From NCBI GenBank assembly GCA_015490255.1, contig WFYF01000261.1:1-5661 (forward strand): 5,661 nt of DNA, in the 5' to 3' direction. This DNA is from Caldifarciminota bacterium (lineage in GTDB: Bacteria; Hydrothermota; Hydrothermia; S141-80). Shown piece by piece: positions 1 to 4,961 of the stretch (positions are counted from its first letter, which is position 1; every line of letters begins with the position of its first letter). The notes under the pieces were generated by a model. The model searched no databases, had not been told where the DNA came from, and saw only the letters and a program-made list of their open reading frames with translations. Position numbers and translations under genes: made by a program.

Positions 1-671
1 ATCTGGGGGATCTTGCGGGGGTGGCGCTGGGGGATGCCCCCCGGGAGGTCCAGCCCGGCCTTTTCCTCCAGGAGGTGGACCTGACCCGGAGGGAAGAAGC
101 CTATCGGGAGCGTCTGATCCGGCTCATCCACGAGCGGTTTCCCCGGCTTGCCTATCTCGCCCGGCCCCTCCACAGGGCCGCACGGATCCCGGGAGACGAA
201 GAAGAGGCACTGCTCCAGGCCATGGTGGAAGTCCTGACGGCTCCGGTGCGTTTTGTGGTGATGGACATGCCGCCGACAGGCATGGCCCTCCGGGTGCTTT
301 CGTGGGGAATATACCGGACTTCCTGGCTTCAGGCTCTGCGGGACTGGCGGAGAGATATCCGGGAGCGAAAGGCCAGGCTCCACCGTCTGTGGGGCACTTC
401 CGGGGCGGAAGACCCTTATCTGGACCGGCTGGACAGCCTTCTCGCCGCCGAGGCCCGGCGACAGGAGCACCTCCGCCAGGTTTCCTGGTGGGTGGTGGAA
501 ATCCCCTCTCCTCTTGCCCAGGAGGAGGCTCGCCGGATCACGGAGTTCCTGAAGCGAGAGGGATTCCTCCTTGCCGGAAACATCCGGAACATGGATCCGG
601 GGGGGATTCCCCCCGCCCCGGATCCTGTGGAGGCGGCAGAAAGGTTCCTTCGCGAGGTGGTTCGGGATTAG
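1..671 (+). CDS. ArsA/GET3-family ATPase, C-terminal part (5'-truncated by window edge)
   Basis: The reading frame is open from base 3 to the TAG at 669-671 (222 residues seen), so the gene begins upstream. The GTG at 21 is probably internal because the residues before it (LGDLAGVALGD) match the family segment that follows the Walker A region ("SLSDVFGxxLG"), and no good ribosome binding site precedes it. Family landmarks, numbered from the first full codon: PREVQPGLFLQEVD (13-26), PGDEEEALL (63-71), the signature MDMPPTGMALRVL (87-99, normally DTAPTGHTLRLL), then a strand and helix resembling FVVVTxPExLAxxET (162-180), and N196 in the usual VVNRVLP position. These proteins are P-loop ATPases acting at the membrane in oxyanion efflux (ArsA) or tail-anchored protein targeting (GET3); bacterial relatives are mostly uncharacterised. 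The visible part has no cysteine, so the metal-binding cysteines of classical arsenite-binding ArsA and of GET3 are absent here. The Walker A motif cannot be seen. The family call is confident; substrate is unknown. Confidence 0.82.
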   Translation, partial: LGDLAGVALGDAPREVQPGLFLQEVDLTRREEAYRERLIRLIHERFPRLAYLARPLHRAARIPGDEEEALLQAMVEVLTAPVRFVVMDMPPTGMALRVLSWGIYRTSWLQALRDWRRDIRERKARLHRLWGTSGAEDPYLDRLDSLLAAEARRQEHLRQVSWWVVEIPSPLAQEEARRITEFLKREGFLLAGNIRNMDPGGIPPAPDPVEAAERFLREVVRD

Positions 672-1015
672 GCTGTCCCCTCAAGCCCCGCCATTTTCTT
701 TGCATAGGGACCCACGAGGGGAACCTCAAACCACTTGCCCTGAAAGGCCTGGATCAGACAGACAATCCAGAGGACAAAAGAAACCAGAGGGAGAAAGAGT
801 GCCAGCATCCAGCCCACCAGAGGCACCATGCCCACCACAAACCCCAGGATAAAGAGGCCGCCGAAGGTGATCAGGGACTGGGCGGCGTGGAACTTCACGA
901 ACTCGCTCTCTTTTTCCGCCAGGAAGAAGATCAGTCCGGTCACCCAGCCCAGCACATAGGCGAGCCCTGCCGCGATGTTGGCCTCCATCCCCAGGGACGA
1001 CTTTTTGAGTTCCAT
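668..1015 (-). CDS. DUF4870 domain-containing small membrane protein
   Basis: A 115-residue protein. The start is the ATG at 1015, placed six bases after AGGAGG (1027-1022); a longer in-frame start at 1048 lies inside the predicted -10 promoter element and is rejected. DUF4870 hallmarks are clear: GLAYVLGWVTGLIFFLAEKESE (17-38), then FVKFHAAQSLI (39-49, the conserved F-x-x-HA-x-QS motif), and the C-terminal FQGKWFEVPLVGPYAKK (91-107). Three or four hydrophobic segments are visible (about 13-33, 46-66 and 67-90), so it is an integral inner-membrane protein. The DUF4870 family is related to Tic20-like membrane proteins and has no established biochemical role. It converges on the ArsA-like gene with a 4-base overlap (TAA 670-668 against TAG 669-671) and follows the DUF4476 gene on the same strand, but has its own promoter. 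Family assignment is firm; function is unknown. Confidence 0.85.
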   Translation of the reverse strand: MELKKSSLGMEANIAAGLAYVLGWVTGLIFFLAEKESEFVKFHAAQSLITFGGLFILGFVVGMVPLVGWMLALFLPLVSFVLWIVCLIQAFQGKWFEVPLVGPYAKKMAGLEGTA

Positions 1016-1047
1016 CCCATCCCTCCTGTTAGAACCCAACCATGTCA

Positions 1048-1076
1048 AGGATACAGGGTGCCCGGGGGCTTTGCAA
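1048..1076 (-). promoter_or_regulatory. Sigma70-like promoter of the DUF4870 gene
   Basis: On the minus strand TTGCAA (1076-1071) and TATCCT (1053-1048) are separated by exactly 17 bases. The -10 element lies 20 bases upstream of the AGGAGG ribosome binding site. The arrangement matches the other promoters in this window, and it lies in the short space between the DUF4476 stop (1093) and the DUF4870 start (1015). Confidence 0.55.
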
Positions 1077-1092
1077 GCATCGCGCTGCCCGA

Positions 1093-1695
1093 TCAGTTCC
1101 CTTCAAGAATCTCCTGAAGCTTCTCCCTGGAATCGGAGAATTCAAAAGCCTCATACAGTCTGTGGAGGTTTTCCCGATCCACGATCCGGGGGGCGAGGAT
1201 CTCCGCGGCTTTGAGACGGTCCTCTTCAAAGTCAAACACTTCCAGAATACGCTGCGCCTGATGGGCTGTGAAGGTGTTGTGGGTCGCAGCCGTTTTCAAA
1301 AGAGAGAGCTGATCGTCCGCAAACGAGGCATCTTCCAGCTGCTGGAGCAGTCTCTCAAAGGCCTCCGGAGCCATGCCCTTCCGGGGGCGCGGTTCATCTT
1401 CCCCGGGCACGATCACGATGGGAACCCGCTCGTCTTCCGGCAGGAGGGCCAGAAGTCCCCTGATCTCGCGCAGGAGCTGCCGGGCCCGATGCCGGGAGCG
1501 GGGAGAATCTTCCAGCATTTCTTCCAGCACTTCCAGACGCTCCAGGATCTCCCGGATGATCTGCCGCGTTGAGACGCGGTCCGAAGATTCTTCCACCGTG
1601 ATGGTCACGCTTCCTGCGGGGGTTTTGACCTCCACCCGCTGGGCGTGAAGGGCCGGTACCACCAGGAAAAGAGAGAGCCAGCCATGCCGCCACAT
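1093..1695 (-). CDS. Exported protein with C-terminal DUF4476 domain
   Basis: A 200-residue protein starting at the ATG at 1695, six bases after AGGAGG (1707-1702). An in-frame start at 1737 would lie upstream of the promoter -10 and is rejected. Residues 1-18 form a signal peptide (MWRHG, then a hydrophobic core LSLFLVVPALHA) with likely cleavage after A16-H-A18. A short beta-rich stretch follows (VEVKTPAGSVTITVEE, 21-36), then a charged helical region (about 43-86), a Pro/acidic linker (about 92-108) and a DUF4476 module (about 110-199). The module shows the family pattern F-x-x-LL-x-x-x-x-D-ASF, LLKTAA, FTAHQAQRILEVFDFEEDRLKAA, then AFEFSDSREKL. DUF4476 is an alpha-helical domain of unknown function found mainly in secreted or periplasmic proteins. 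There are no cysteines. It is probably periplasmic, or surface-associated after export. Its promoter is back to back with that of the nucleoside phosphorylase gene. Confidence 0.82.
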   Translation of the reverse strand: MWRHGWLSLFLVVPALHAQRVEVKTPAGSVTITVEESSDRVSTRQIIREILERLEVLEEMLEDSPRSRHRARQLLREIRGLLALLPEDERVPIVIVPGEDEPRPRKGMAPEAFERLLQQLEDASFADDQLSLLKTAATHNTFTAHQAQRILEVFDFEEDRLKAAEILAPRIVDRENLHRLYEAFEFSDSREKLQEILEGN

Positions 1696-1725
1696 GCCAT
1701 CCCTCCTGTTTGACCACGTGGAACA

Positions 1726-1754
1726 AGGATACACCATTTCCCCCGAAAAGTCAG
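1726..1754 (-). promoter_or_regulatory. Sigma70-like promoter of the DUF4476 gene
   Basis: On the minus strand CTGACT (1754-1749, four of six matches to TTGACA) and TATCCT (1731-1726) are separated by 17 bases. The -10 element lies 18 bases upstream of AGGAGG. The -10 and its flanks (TGTATCCTTG) are identical to those of the DUF4870 promoter, which supports the call despite a weaker -35. Confidence 0.5.
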
Positions 1755-1761
1755 GCCGGAC

Positions 1762-1790
1762 TTGAAAAAACCCCGCCAGCCAGATATACT
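1762..1790 (+). promoter_or_regulatory. Sigma70-like promoter of the nucleoside phosphorylase gene
   Basis: TTGAAA (1762-1767) and TATACT (1785-1790) have a 17-base spacer, close to the sigma70 consensus at both boxes. The expected transcription start is near 1797, giving a leader of about 20 bases that carries AGGAGGT at 1807-1813. It faces away from the DUF4476 promoter, with only 7 bases between the two -35 boxes. Confidence 0.7.
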
Positions 1791-1817
1791 CTGGAGAAAA
1801 CGAACCAGGAGGTCTCC

Positions 1818-3116
1818 ATGCTTCGCGCAGTGGACATCATCCGGAAAAAGCGGGATGGGGGAAAACTCACCGCGGAGGAAATCGGCTTTTTTGTGGACGG
1901 CGTGGTAAAGGGAACCGTTCCGGACTATCAGATCGCCGCCTGGCTGATGGCCGTGTTCTTCCAGGGCATGGATTTTGAAGAGACCACGCACCTCACCCGG
2001 TGGATGATGGAGTCCGGCGAGGTCCTCCGGTTTGACCTGTCCGGACCGGTGGTGGACAAACATTCCACAGGCGGGGTGGGGGACAAGATCTCCCTGCCCC
2101 TGGCGCCCCTCCTGGCCAGCCTGGGCATGTATGTTCCCATGATCAGCGGACGGGCCCTGGGGCACACCGGAGGGACCCTGGACAAACTGGAGTCCATCCC
2201 CGGCTACAACACCCGCCTGAATCCCGAAGAGATGGCCCGGGTGCTTCGGGAGGTGGGGGCCACCATCGTGGGCCAGACGGAGAAACTGGTGCCGGCCGAC
2301 CGGAAACTCTATGCCCTCCGGGACGTCACCGCCACGGTGGAGAGCATCCCCCTGATTGCTTCCAGCATCATGTCCAAGAAACTCGCGGAAGGGCTGGACG
2401 CCCTGATCCTGGATGTGAAAACCGGGAGCGGGGCCTTCATGCGGGAGATGGACCGGGCCCGGGAGCTGGCTCGCACCATGGTGGAAATCGGCAAAGGCAT
2501 GGGGGTGAAGGTCCGGGCGCTGCTCACCGATATGGACCGGCCCCTCGGCGTGATGGTGGGGAACGCCCTGGAAGTGGCCGAGAGCGTGGAGGTGCTCCAG
2601 GGGAAGGGACCGGAAGATGTCCGGGAACTGGTGGTGGAACTGGCGGCCCATCTGTATGCGATGGTGGGGTTCGGGACTCTGGAAGAGGGACGGGAGCGGG
2701 CCCGGGAGCACCTGGATTCCGGAAAGGCCTATGCGAAATGGGAGGCCATGGTCCAGGCCCAGGGTGGAGATCCGGAAGCGGTGTTCCGGGAGGACTTCCT
2801 GGCGGTGAATCATGTGGCGGTGATGGAAAGCCCGGCCGACGGGTATGTGGTGGGGATGGACACCCTGAGGGTGGGGCTTGCGGCCACCGTTCTGGGAGCC
2901 GGTCGGGCAAAAGCCGAGGACGTGGTGGACCCGAAGGTGGGCCTGCGGGTGCTCCGGAAGACGGGAGACCGGGTGGAGAAGGGTGAGCCGGTAGTGGAGA
3001 TCCGGGCAAACGACAGAAACCGTCTGGAGGAAGCGCGCAGATTGCTCAACAAGGCATACCGGTTTGGTGAAGCCCCGCCGCCTTCCCGGCCCCTGGTGCT
3101 GGAGGTGATTGACTGA
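1818..3116 (+). CDS. pdp: Pyrimidine-nucleoside phosphorylase / thymidine phosphorylase
   Basis: A 432-residue cytosolic enzyme that reversibly splits pyrimidine nucleosides with phosphate, giving the free base and (deoxy)ribose-1-phosphate for salvage and carbon recovery. The start is the ATG at 1818, five bases after AGGAGG (1807-1812); an upstream in-frame start at 1710 precedes the promoter and is rejected. Length matches bacterial PyNP (about 433). Key regions: an N-terminal helical domain (1-70), phosphate-binding KHSTGGVGDK (81-90), the family signature SGRALGHTGGTLDKLE (110-125), and the pyrimidine-binding residues R168, S183 and K187 of YALRD...ASSIMSKK. A C-terminal domain holds ESPADGYV (337-344) and the usual closing RANDRNRLEEA region. 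All expected catalytic residues are present. Position 108 is Met (YVPMISGR), as I recall for thymidine phosphorylases, where Bacillus-type PyNP has Lys, so preference could lean to thymidine/deoxyuridine. First gene of a probable two-gene transcript. Confidence 0.95.
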   Translation: MLRAVDIIRKKRDGGKLTAEEIGFFVDGVVKGTVPDYQIAAWLMAVFFQGMDFEETTHLTRWMMESGEVLRFDLSGPVVDKHSTGGVGDKISLPLAPLLASLGMYVPMISGRALGHTGGTLDKLESIPGYNTRLNPEEMARVLREVGATIVGQTEKLVPADRKLYALRDVTATVESIPLIASSIMSKKLAEGLDALILDVKTGSGAFMREMDRARELARTMVEIGKGMGVKVRALLTDMDRPLGVMVGNALEVAESVEVLQGKGPEDVRELVVELAAHLYAMVGFGTLEEGRERAREHLDSGKAYAKWEAMVQAQGGDPEAVFREDFLAVNHVAVMESPADGYVVGMDTLRVGLAATVLGAGRAKAEDVVDPKVGLRVLRKTGDRVEKGEPVVEIRANDRNRLEEARRLLNKAYRFGEAPPPSRPLVLEVID

Positions 3117-3130
3117 AAGGGAGGCCGGCC

Positions 3131-3832
3131 ATGATGTGGATGCTGATCCTGTGGGTGGAAACCGGGTTTGCCCTGGGCTATACGGCCCACACAAGCACCC
3201 TCCTCGGGGATACGATTTCGCAGAGGATCCAGGAGACCGCCCTGCGGGTGGCCGGGGGCGGCCGTGGGATGGTGTTCGCGGAAGCGGTGTTCTGGAACAC
3301 CCGGGAGCGGCTGGATCAGGGCGTTGTTGGGACCGGGGAGACCCGCCGTCCCTATCAGTTCAGTCTGGGTGCCGGCTGGCGGAAGGGGAGTCTGGATTCC
3401 TGGATCGGGTTCCGCTATCGCAACCCGTGGGGGGATTCCCTCCGGGAGAAGGAGGTGTTTGTTCAGGTCATGCAGCCTGGCGTGGGGTTCCTGATGGGAG
3501 CGGTGGACGGCAACACCTACCGTTACGGCGTGATCCGCACCTTCTTCCGCCACGAAGGACGAATCGGGCCCATAAGCCTGGGCGTCCGGTGGGTGACGGA
3601 GATGTATGCCGGGCACGGGCAGCAGGGCAACGTGCTCAGCGGCAGCGGACTGTTTTTTGCCCCCTTTCTCCGCTGGACGCATGAAGGGTGGGGGGTCCTC
3701 ATAGAACTTGCCCGACCGGGATGGGAAGGCCCGGTGGGCGTGCCTGTCTACACATCTTCCGACGGGCTTCTGGAGGGATTTTTCTGGGGCCTCCGCGCGG
3801 AGCTGGTCTGGAGGACAACCCAGGACTCTTGA
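3131..3832 (+). CDS. Hypothetical exported protein, probable outer-membrane beta-barrel
   Basis: I do not recognise a family. The 233-residue product starts at the ATG at 3131, six bases after GGGAGG (3119-3124); the adjacent ATG at 3134 is an alternative. A short hydrophobic N-terminus (MMWMLILWVETGFA, 1-14) looks like a signal peptide but lacks a basic residue. The rest consists of alternating polar/hydrophobic stretches rich in Gly, Trp, Tyr and Phe, such as YQFSLGAGW (75-83), SWIGFRYRN (90-98), YGVIRTFFR (132-140), ISLGVRWV (148-155), LFFAPFLRW (174-182) and FFWGLRAELVW (217-227). These are typical of amphipathic transmembrane beta strands. The 14-base gap to the phosphorylase stop, with no visible promoter, makes co-transcription likely. 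A role in nucleoside uptake is conceivable from context but nothing in the sequence shows it. The protein has no cysteines. Confidence 0.7.
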   Translation: MMWMLILWVETGFALGYTAHTSTLLGDTISQRIQETALRVAGGGRGMVFAEAVFWNTRERLDQGVVGTGETRRPYQFSLGAGWRKGSLDSWIGFRYRNPWGDSLREKEVFVQVMQPGVGFLMGAVDGNTYRYGVIRTFFRHEGRIGPISLGVRWVTEMYAGHGQQGNVLSGSGLFFAPFLRWTHEGWGVLIELARPGWEGPVGVPVYTSSDGLLEGFFWGLRAELVWRTTQDS

Positions 3833-3857
3833 CAAAACCTTAACGAAGCATTATCAT
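3829..3857 (+). promoter_or_regulatory. Strong sigma70-like promoter of hsp20
   Basis: A perfect TTGACA (3829-3834), a 17-base spacer and TATCAT (3852-3857) precede hsp20. The surrounding 3833-3870 is conspicuously A/T-rich in a GC-rich window. The TGA stop of the upstream gene (3830-3832) lies inside the -35 hexamer. The predicted transcription start is near 3864. No CIRCE (HrcA) inverted repeat is visible. A repeat of TGACAA (3830-3835 and 3864-3869) brackets the promoter but is short enough to be chance. Confidence 0.72.
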
Positions 3858-3893
3858 ATTTCCTGACAACAACGCCACGCAAGGAGGTGAAAC

Positions 3894-4343
3894 ATGGCAC
3901 GGGAAATCTTTCCAGTGGATCCCTTCCGGGAACTCCTCTCCATCCGGGAGGAGCTGGATCGGCTGTTCAGCACCCTGGCCACGGGCCGGGGGGTCCGGGA
4001 AGGTCGGGAGACCCTGTGGCTTCCGGCGGTGGATGTGGAGGAAACCGACGACGCGGTGATCGTGCGGGCGGAAGTCCCGGGCATGGAGAAAGACGACATC
4101 AAAGTGACCATCACGGATGACACCTTGGTGATCTCCGGTGAACGCCGCGAGGAAAAGGAAGAAAAAGAGAAGAACTACCATCACCGGGAAATCTATTACG
4201 GCAAGTTCTATCGCGCCGTGCGGCTGCCGGTGGACGTGGATCGGGAGAAGGCGAAAGCTTCCTACAAACAGGGCATCCTGGAGATCGTTCTGCCCAAGAG
4301 CGAGCGGGTAAAACCCCGGACCATTGATGTTGAGGTCCGCTGA
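3894..4343 (+). CDS. hsp20: Hsp20/alpha-crystallin small heat-shock protein
   Basis: A 149-residue ATP-independent chaperone that binds unfolding proteins in the cytosol as an oligomer and holds them for refolding by DnaK/ClpB systems. The ATG at 3894 follows a near-ideal Shine-Dalgarno AAGGAGGTGA (3881-3890). The short N-terminal arm (1-40: FPVDPFRELLSIREELDRLF) is typical of the class. The alpha-crystallin domain spans about 42-138: WLPAVDVEETDDAVIVRAEVPGM (42-64), DDIKVTITDDTLVISGER (67-84), a charged loop EEKEEKEKNYHHREIYYG, F-x-R-AVRLPVDVD (105-116) and the hallmark GILEIVLPK (127-135). The C-terminal tail has I144-D-V146, matching the I/V-x-I/V motif that docks subunits together. Length and all landmarks are complete. 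It has its own promoter and is followed, 2 bases after the stop, by a 26-base palindrome and then msrA. Confidence 0.96.
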   Translation: MAREIFPVDPFRELLSIREELDRLFSTLATGRGVREGRETLWLPAVDVEETDDAVIVRAEVPGMEKDDIKVTITDDTLVISGERREEKEEKEKNYHHREIYYGKFYRAVRLPVDVDREKAKASYKQGILEIVLPKSERVKPRTIDVEVR

Positions 4344-4908
4344 TTCGCCGGGGGGCGGCCGCCCCCCGGCGCGGTCTTCTCTCCGGGAAATTGTGCTCGG
4401 AGGGGGTTGTTTCTGGTGCATGGAGGCGGTGTTCCAGCAGATCCCTGGTGTGGTGGAGGTGACGCCAGGGTATGCGGGGGGCTGGAAAGCCCGTCCTACC
4501 TATGCGGAAGTGTGCACCGGCACCACCGGCCACGCCGAGGTGGTGCGGGTGGTGTATGACCCCCGGAAGGTGGACCTTTCTTTTCTGCTGGATGTGTTTT
4601 TCCATGCTCACGATCCCACCACACCGGACCGCCAGGGACCGGATGTGGGTCCCCAGTACCGATCCATCATCCTCTATGGGCATCCCGAAGACGAGCCGGT
4701 GATCCGCCGGGCCATGCACAAACATTCCAGGCGGTTCCGGGACCCCATCGTCACCGAAGTCCGGCCTCTGGAAGCCTTCTGGCCAGCGGAGGCCTATCAT
4801 CACCGCTATGCCGAGCGCAACCCCCACAACCCCTACTGCCGGCTGGTGATCCAGCCCAAGGTCAAAACCGTTCAGGCCCTGCTGTCCCGTCTCCGTCCCG
4901 GATTTTGA
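4327..4908 (+). CDS. msrA: Peptide-methionine (S)-S-oxide reductase MsrA
   Basis: Repairs the S-epimer of methionine sulfoxide in proteins and free methionine, usually using thioredoxin. Numbered from the ATG at 4327 (193 residues): the catalytic motif GCFWC has nucleophile C28 and a second C31. VTPGYAGG (45-52), TGTTGHAEVV (64-73), the YDP motif (77-79), HDPTTPDRQGPDVGPQYRS (95-113, giving the conserved D, Q and Y), FWPAEAYHHRY (151-161) and NPYC (168-171) follow in family order. C171 sits where many MsrAs carry the resolving cysteine. The start is uncertain. The ATG at 4327 overlaps hsp20 by 17 bases, has no Shine-Dalgarno and encodes a Gly/Pro/Arg-rich leader through the palindrome. The GTG at 4393 (171 residues) is the only other candidate before GCFWC and trims part of the first strand (REIVL). 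Transcription is probably read-through from hsp20. Identity is secure; start is not. Confidence 0.93.
   Translation: MLRSADSPGGGRPPARSSLREIVLGGGCFWCMEAVFQQIPGVVEVTPGYAGGWKARPTYAEVCTGTTGHAEVVRVVYDPRKVDLSFLLDVFFHAHDPTTPDRQGPDVGPQYRSIILYGHPEDEPVIRRAMHKHSRRFRDPIVTEVRPLEAFWPAEAYHHRYAERNPHNPYCRLVIQPKVKTVQALLSRLRPGF
4346..4371. terminator. Perfect 26-base palindrome after hsp20 (possible terminator or attenuator)
   Basis: The half-site CGCCGGGGGGCGG is followed directly by its exact reverse complement, with no spacer and no mismatch; a NotI-type GCGGCCGC sits at the centre (4355-4362). As RNA it could fold into an 11-base-pair GC-only stem with a GGCC loop. It begins two bases after the hsp20 stop, where an intrinsic terminator would be expected. 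What follows (GGTCTTCTCT) is only weakly T-rich, so it may terminate partially or act as a 3' stabilising hairpin. It would lie inside msrA if that gene starts at 4327. Confidence 0.5.
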
Positions 4909-4933
4909 AGGTTTCTGGCCTTCGGCGTATACT
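4905..4933 (+). promoter_or_regulatory. Sigma70-like promoter of the DUF481 gene
   Basis: TTGAAG (4905-4910), a 17-base spacer and TATACT (4928-4933). The msrA stop codon TGA (4906-4908) lies inside the -35 hexamer. The -10 ends 17 bases before AGGAGG (4951-4956), the same geometry as the phosphorylase promoter. The predicted start is near 4940. Confidence 0.62.
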
Positions 4934-4961
4934 TCCTCCCGCACCGGAGAAGGAGGAGACG

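Noticed and set aside
1054..1070. GC-rich CCCGGG-containing stretch as a terminator for the DUF4476 gene
   Set aside because: The possible stem is very short and is not followed by a T-run on the minus strand; it forms the spacer of the next promoter.
302..1117. A 271-codon open frame on the plus strand across the end of the ArsA-like gene and the DUF4870 gene
   Set aside because: It is out of frame with the ArsA-like gene and antisense to DUF4870, has Pro/Gly/His-rich low-information composition and no supporting start signal.
1042..1572. A 176-codon plus-strand open frame opposite the DUF4476 gene
   Set aside because: The minus-strand gene has a promoter, Shine-Dalgarno, signal peptide and a recognisable domain; the plus-strand frame has none of these.
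1698..1700. Out-of-frame ATG just upstream of the DUF4476 start, opening a 31-codon frame (with a similar one at 1020 for DUF4870)
   Set aside because: Each is only one base from AGGAGG, too close for efficient initiation, and the short products have no recognisable features. Kept only as part of the shared-leader observation.
1605..3194. A 529-codon open frame on the minus strand opposite the phosphorylase gene
   Set aside because: It is antisense to a complete, motif-rich enzyme gene. Its His/Pro/Gly-rich composition is what the complement of a GC-biased gene gives. It has no ribosome binding site or recognisable domain.
2810..3835. A 341-codon minus-strand open frame opposite the phosphorylase end and the barrel gene
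   Set aside because: It crosses two genes on the other strand, which are well supported by ribosome binding sites and (for the first) domain motifs, and its own product shows no family features.
3833..3893. A CIRCE-type HrcA operator upstream of hsp20
   Set aside because: No TTAGCACTC-N9-GAGTGCTAA or near match is present; only a plain sigma70-like promoter is visible.
4905..4961. Upstream TTG start for the DUF481 gene, adding 19 residues
   Set aside because: The TTG lies in the predicted -35 box, overlaps the msrA stop and has no Shine-Dalgarno, whereas the ATG at 4962 has AGGAGG at ideal distance.
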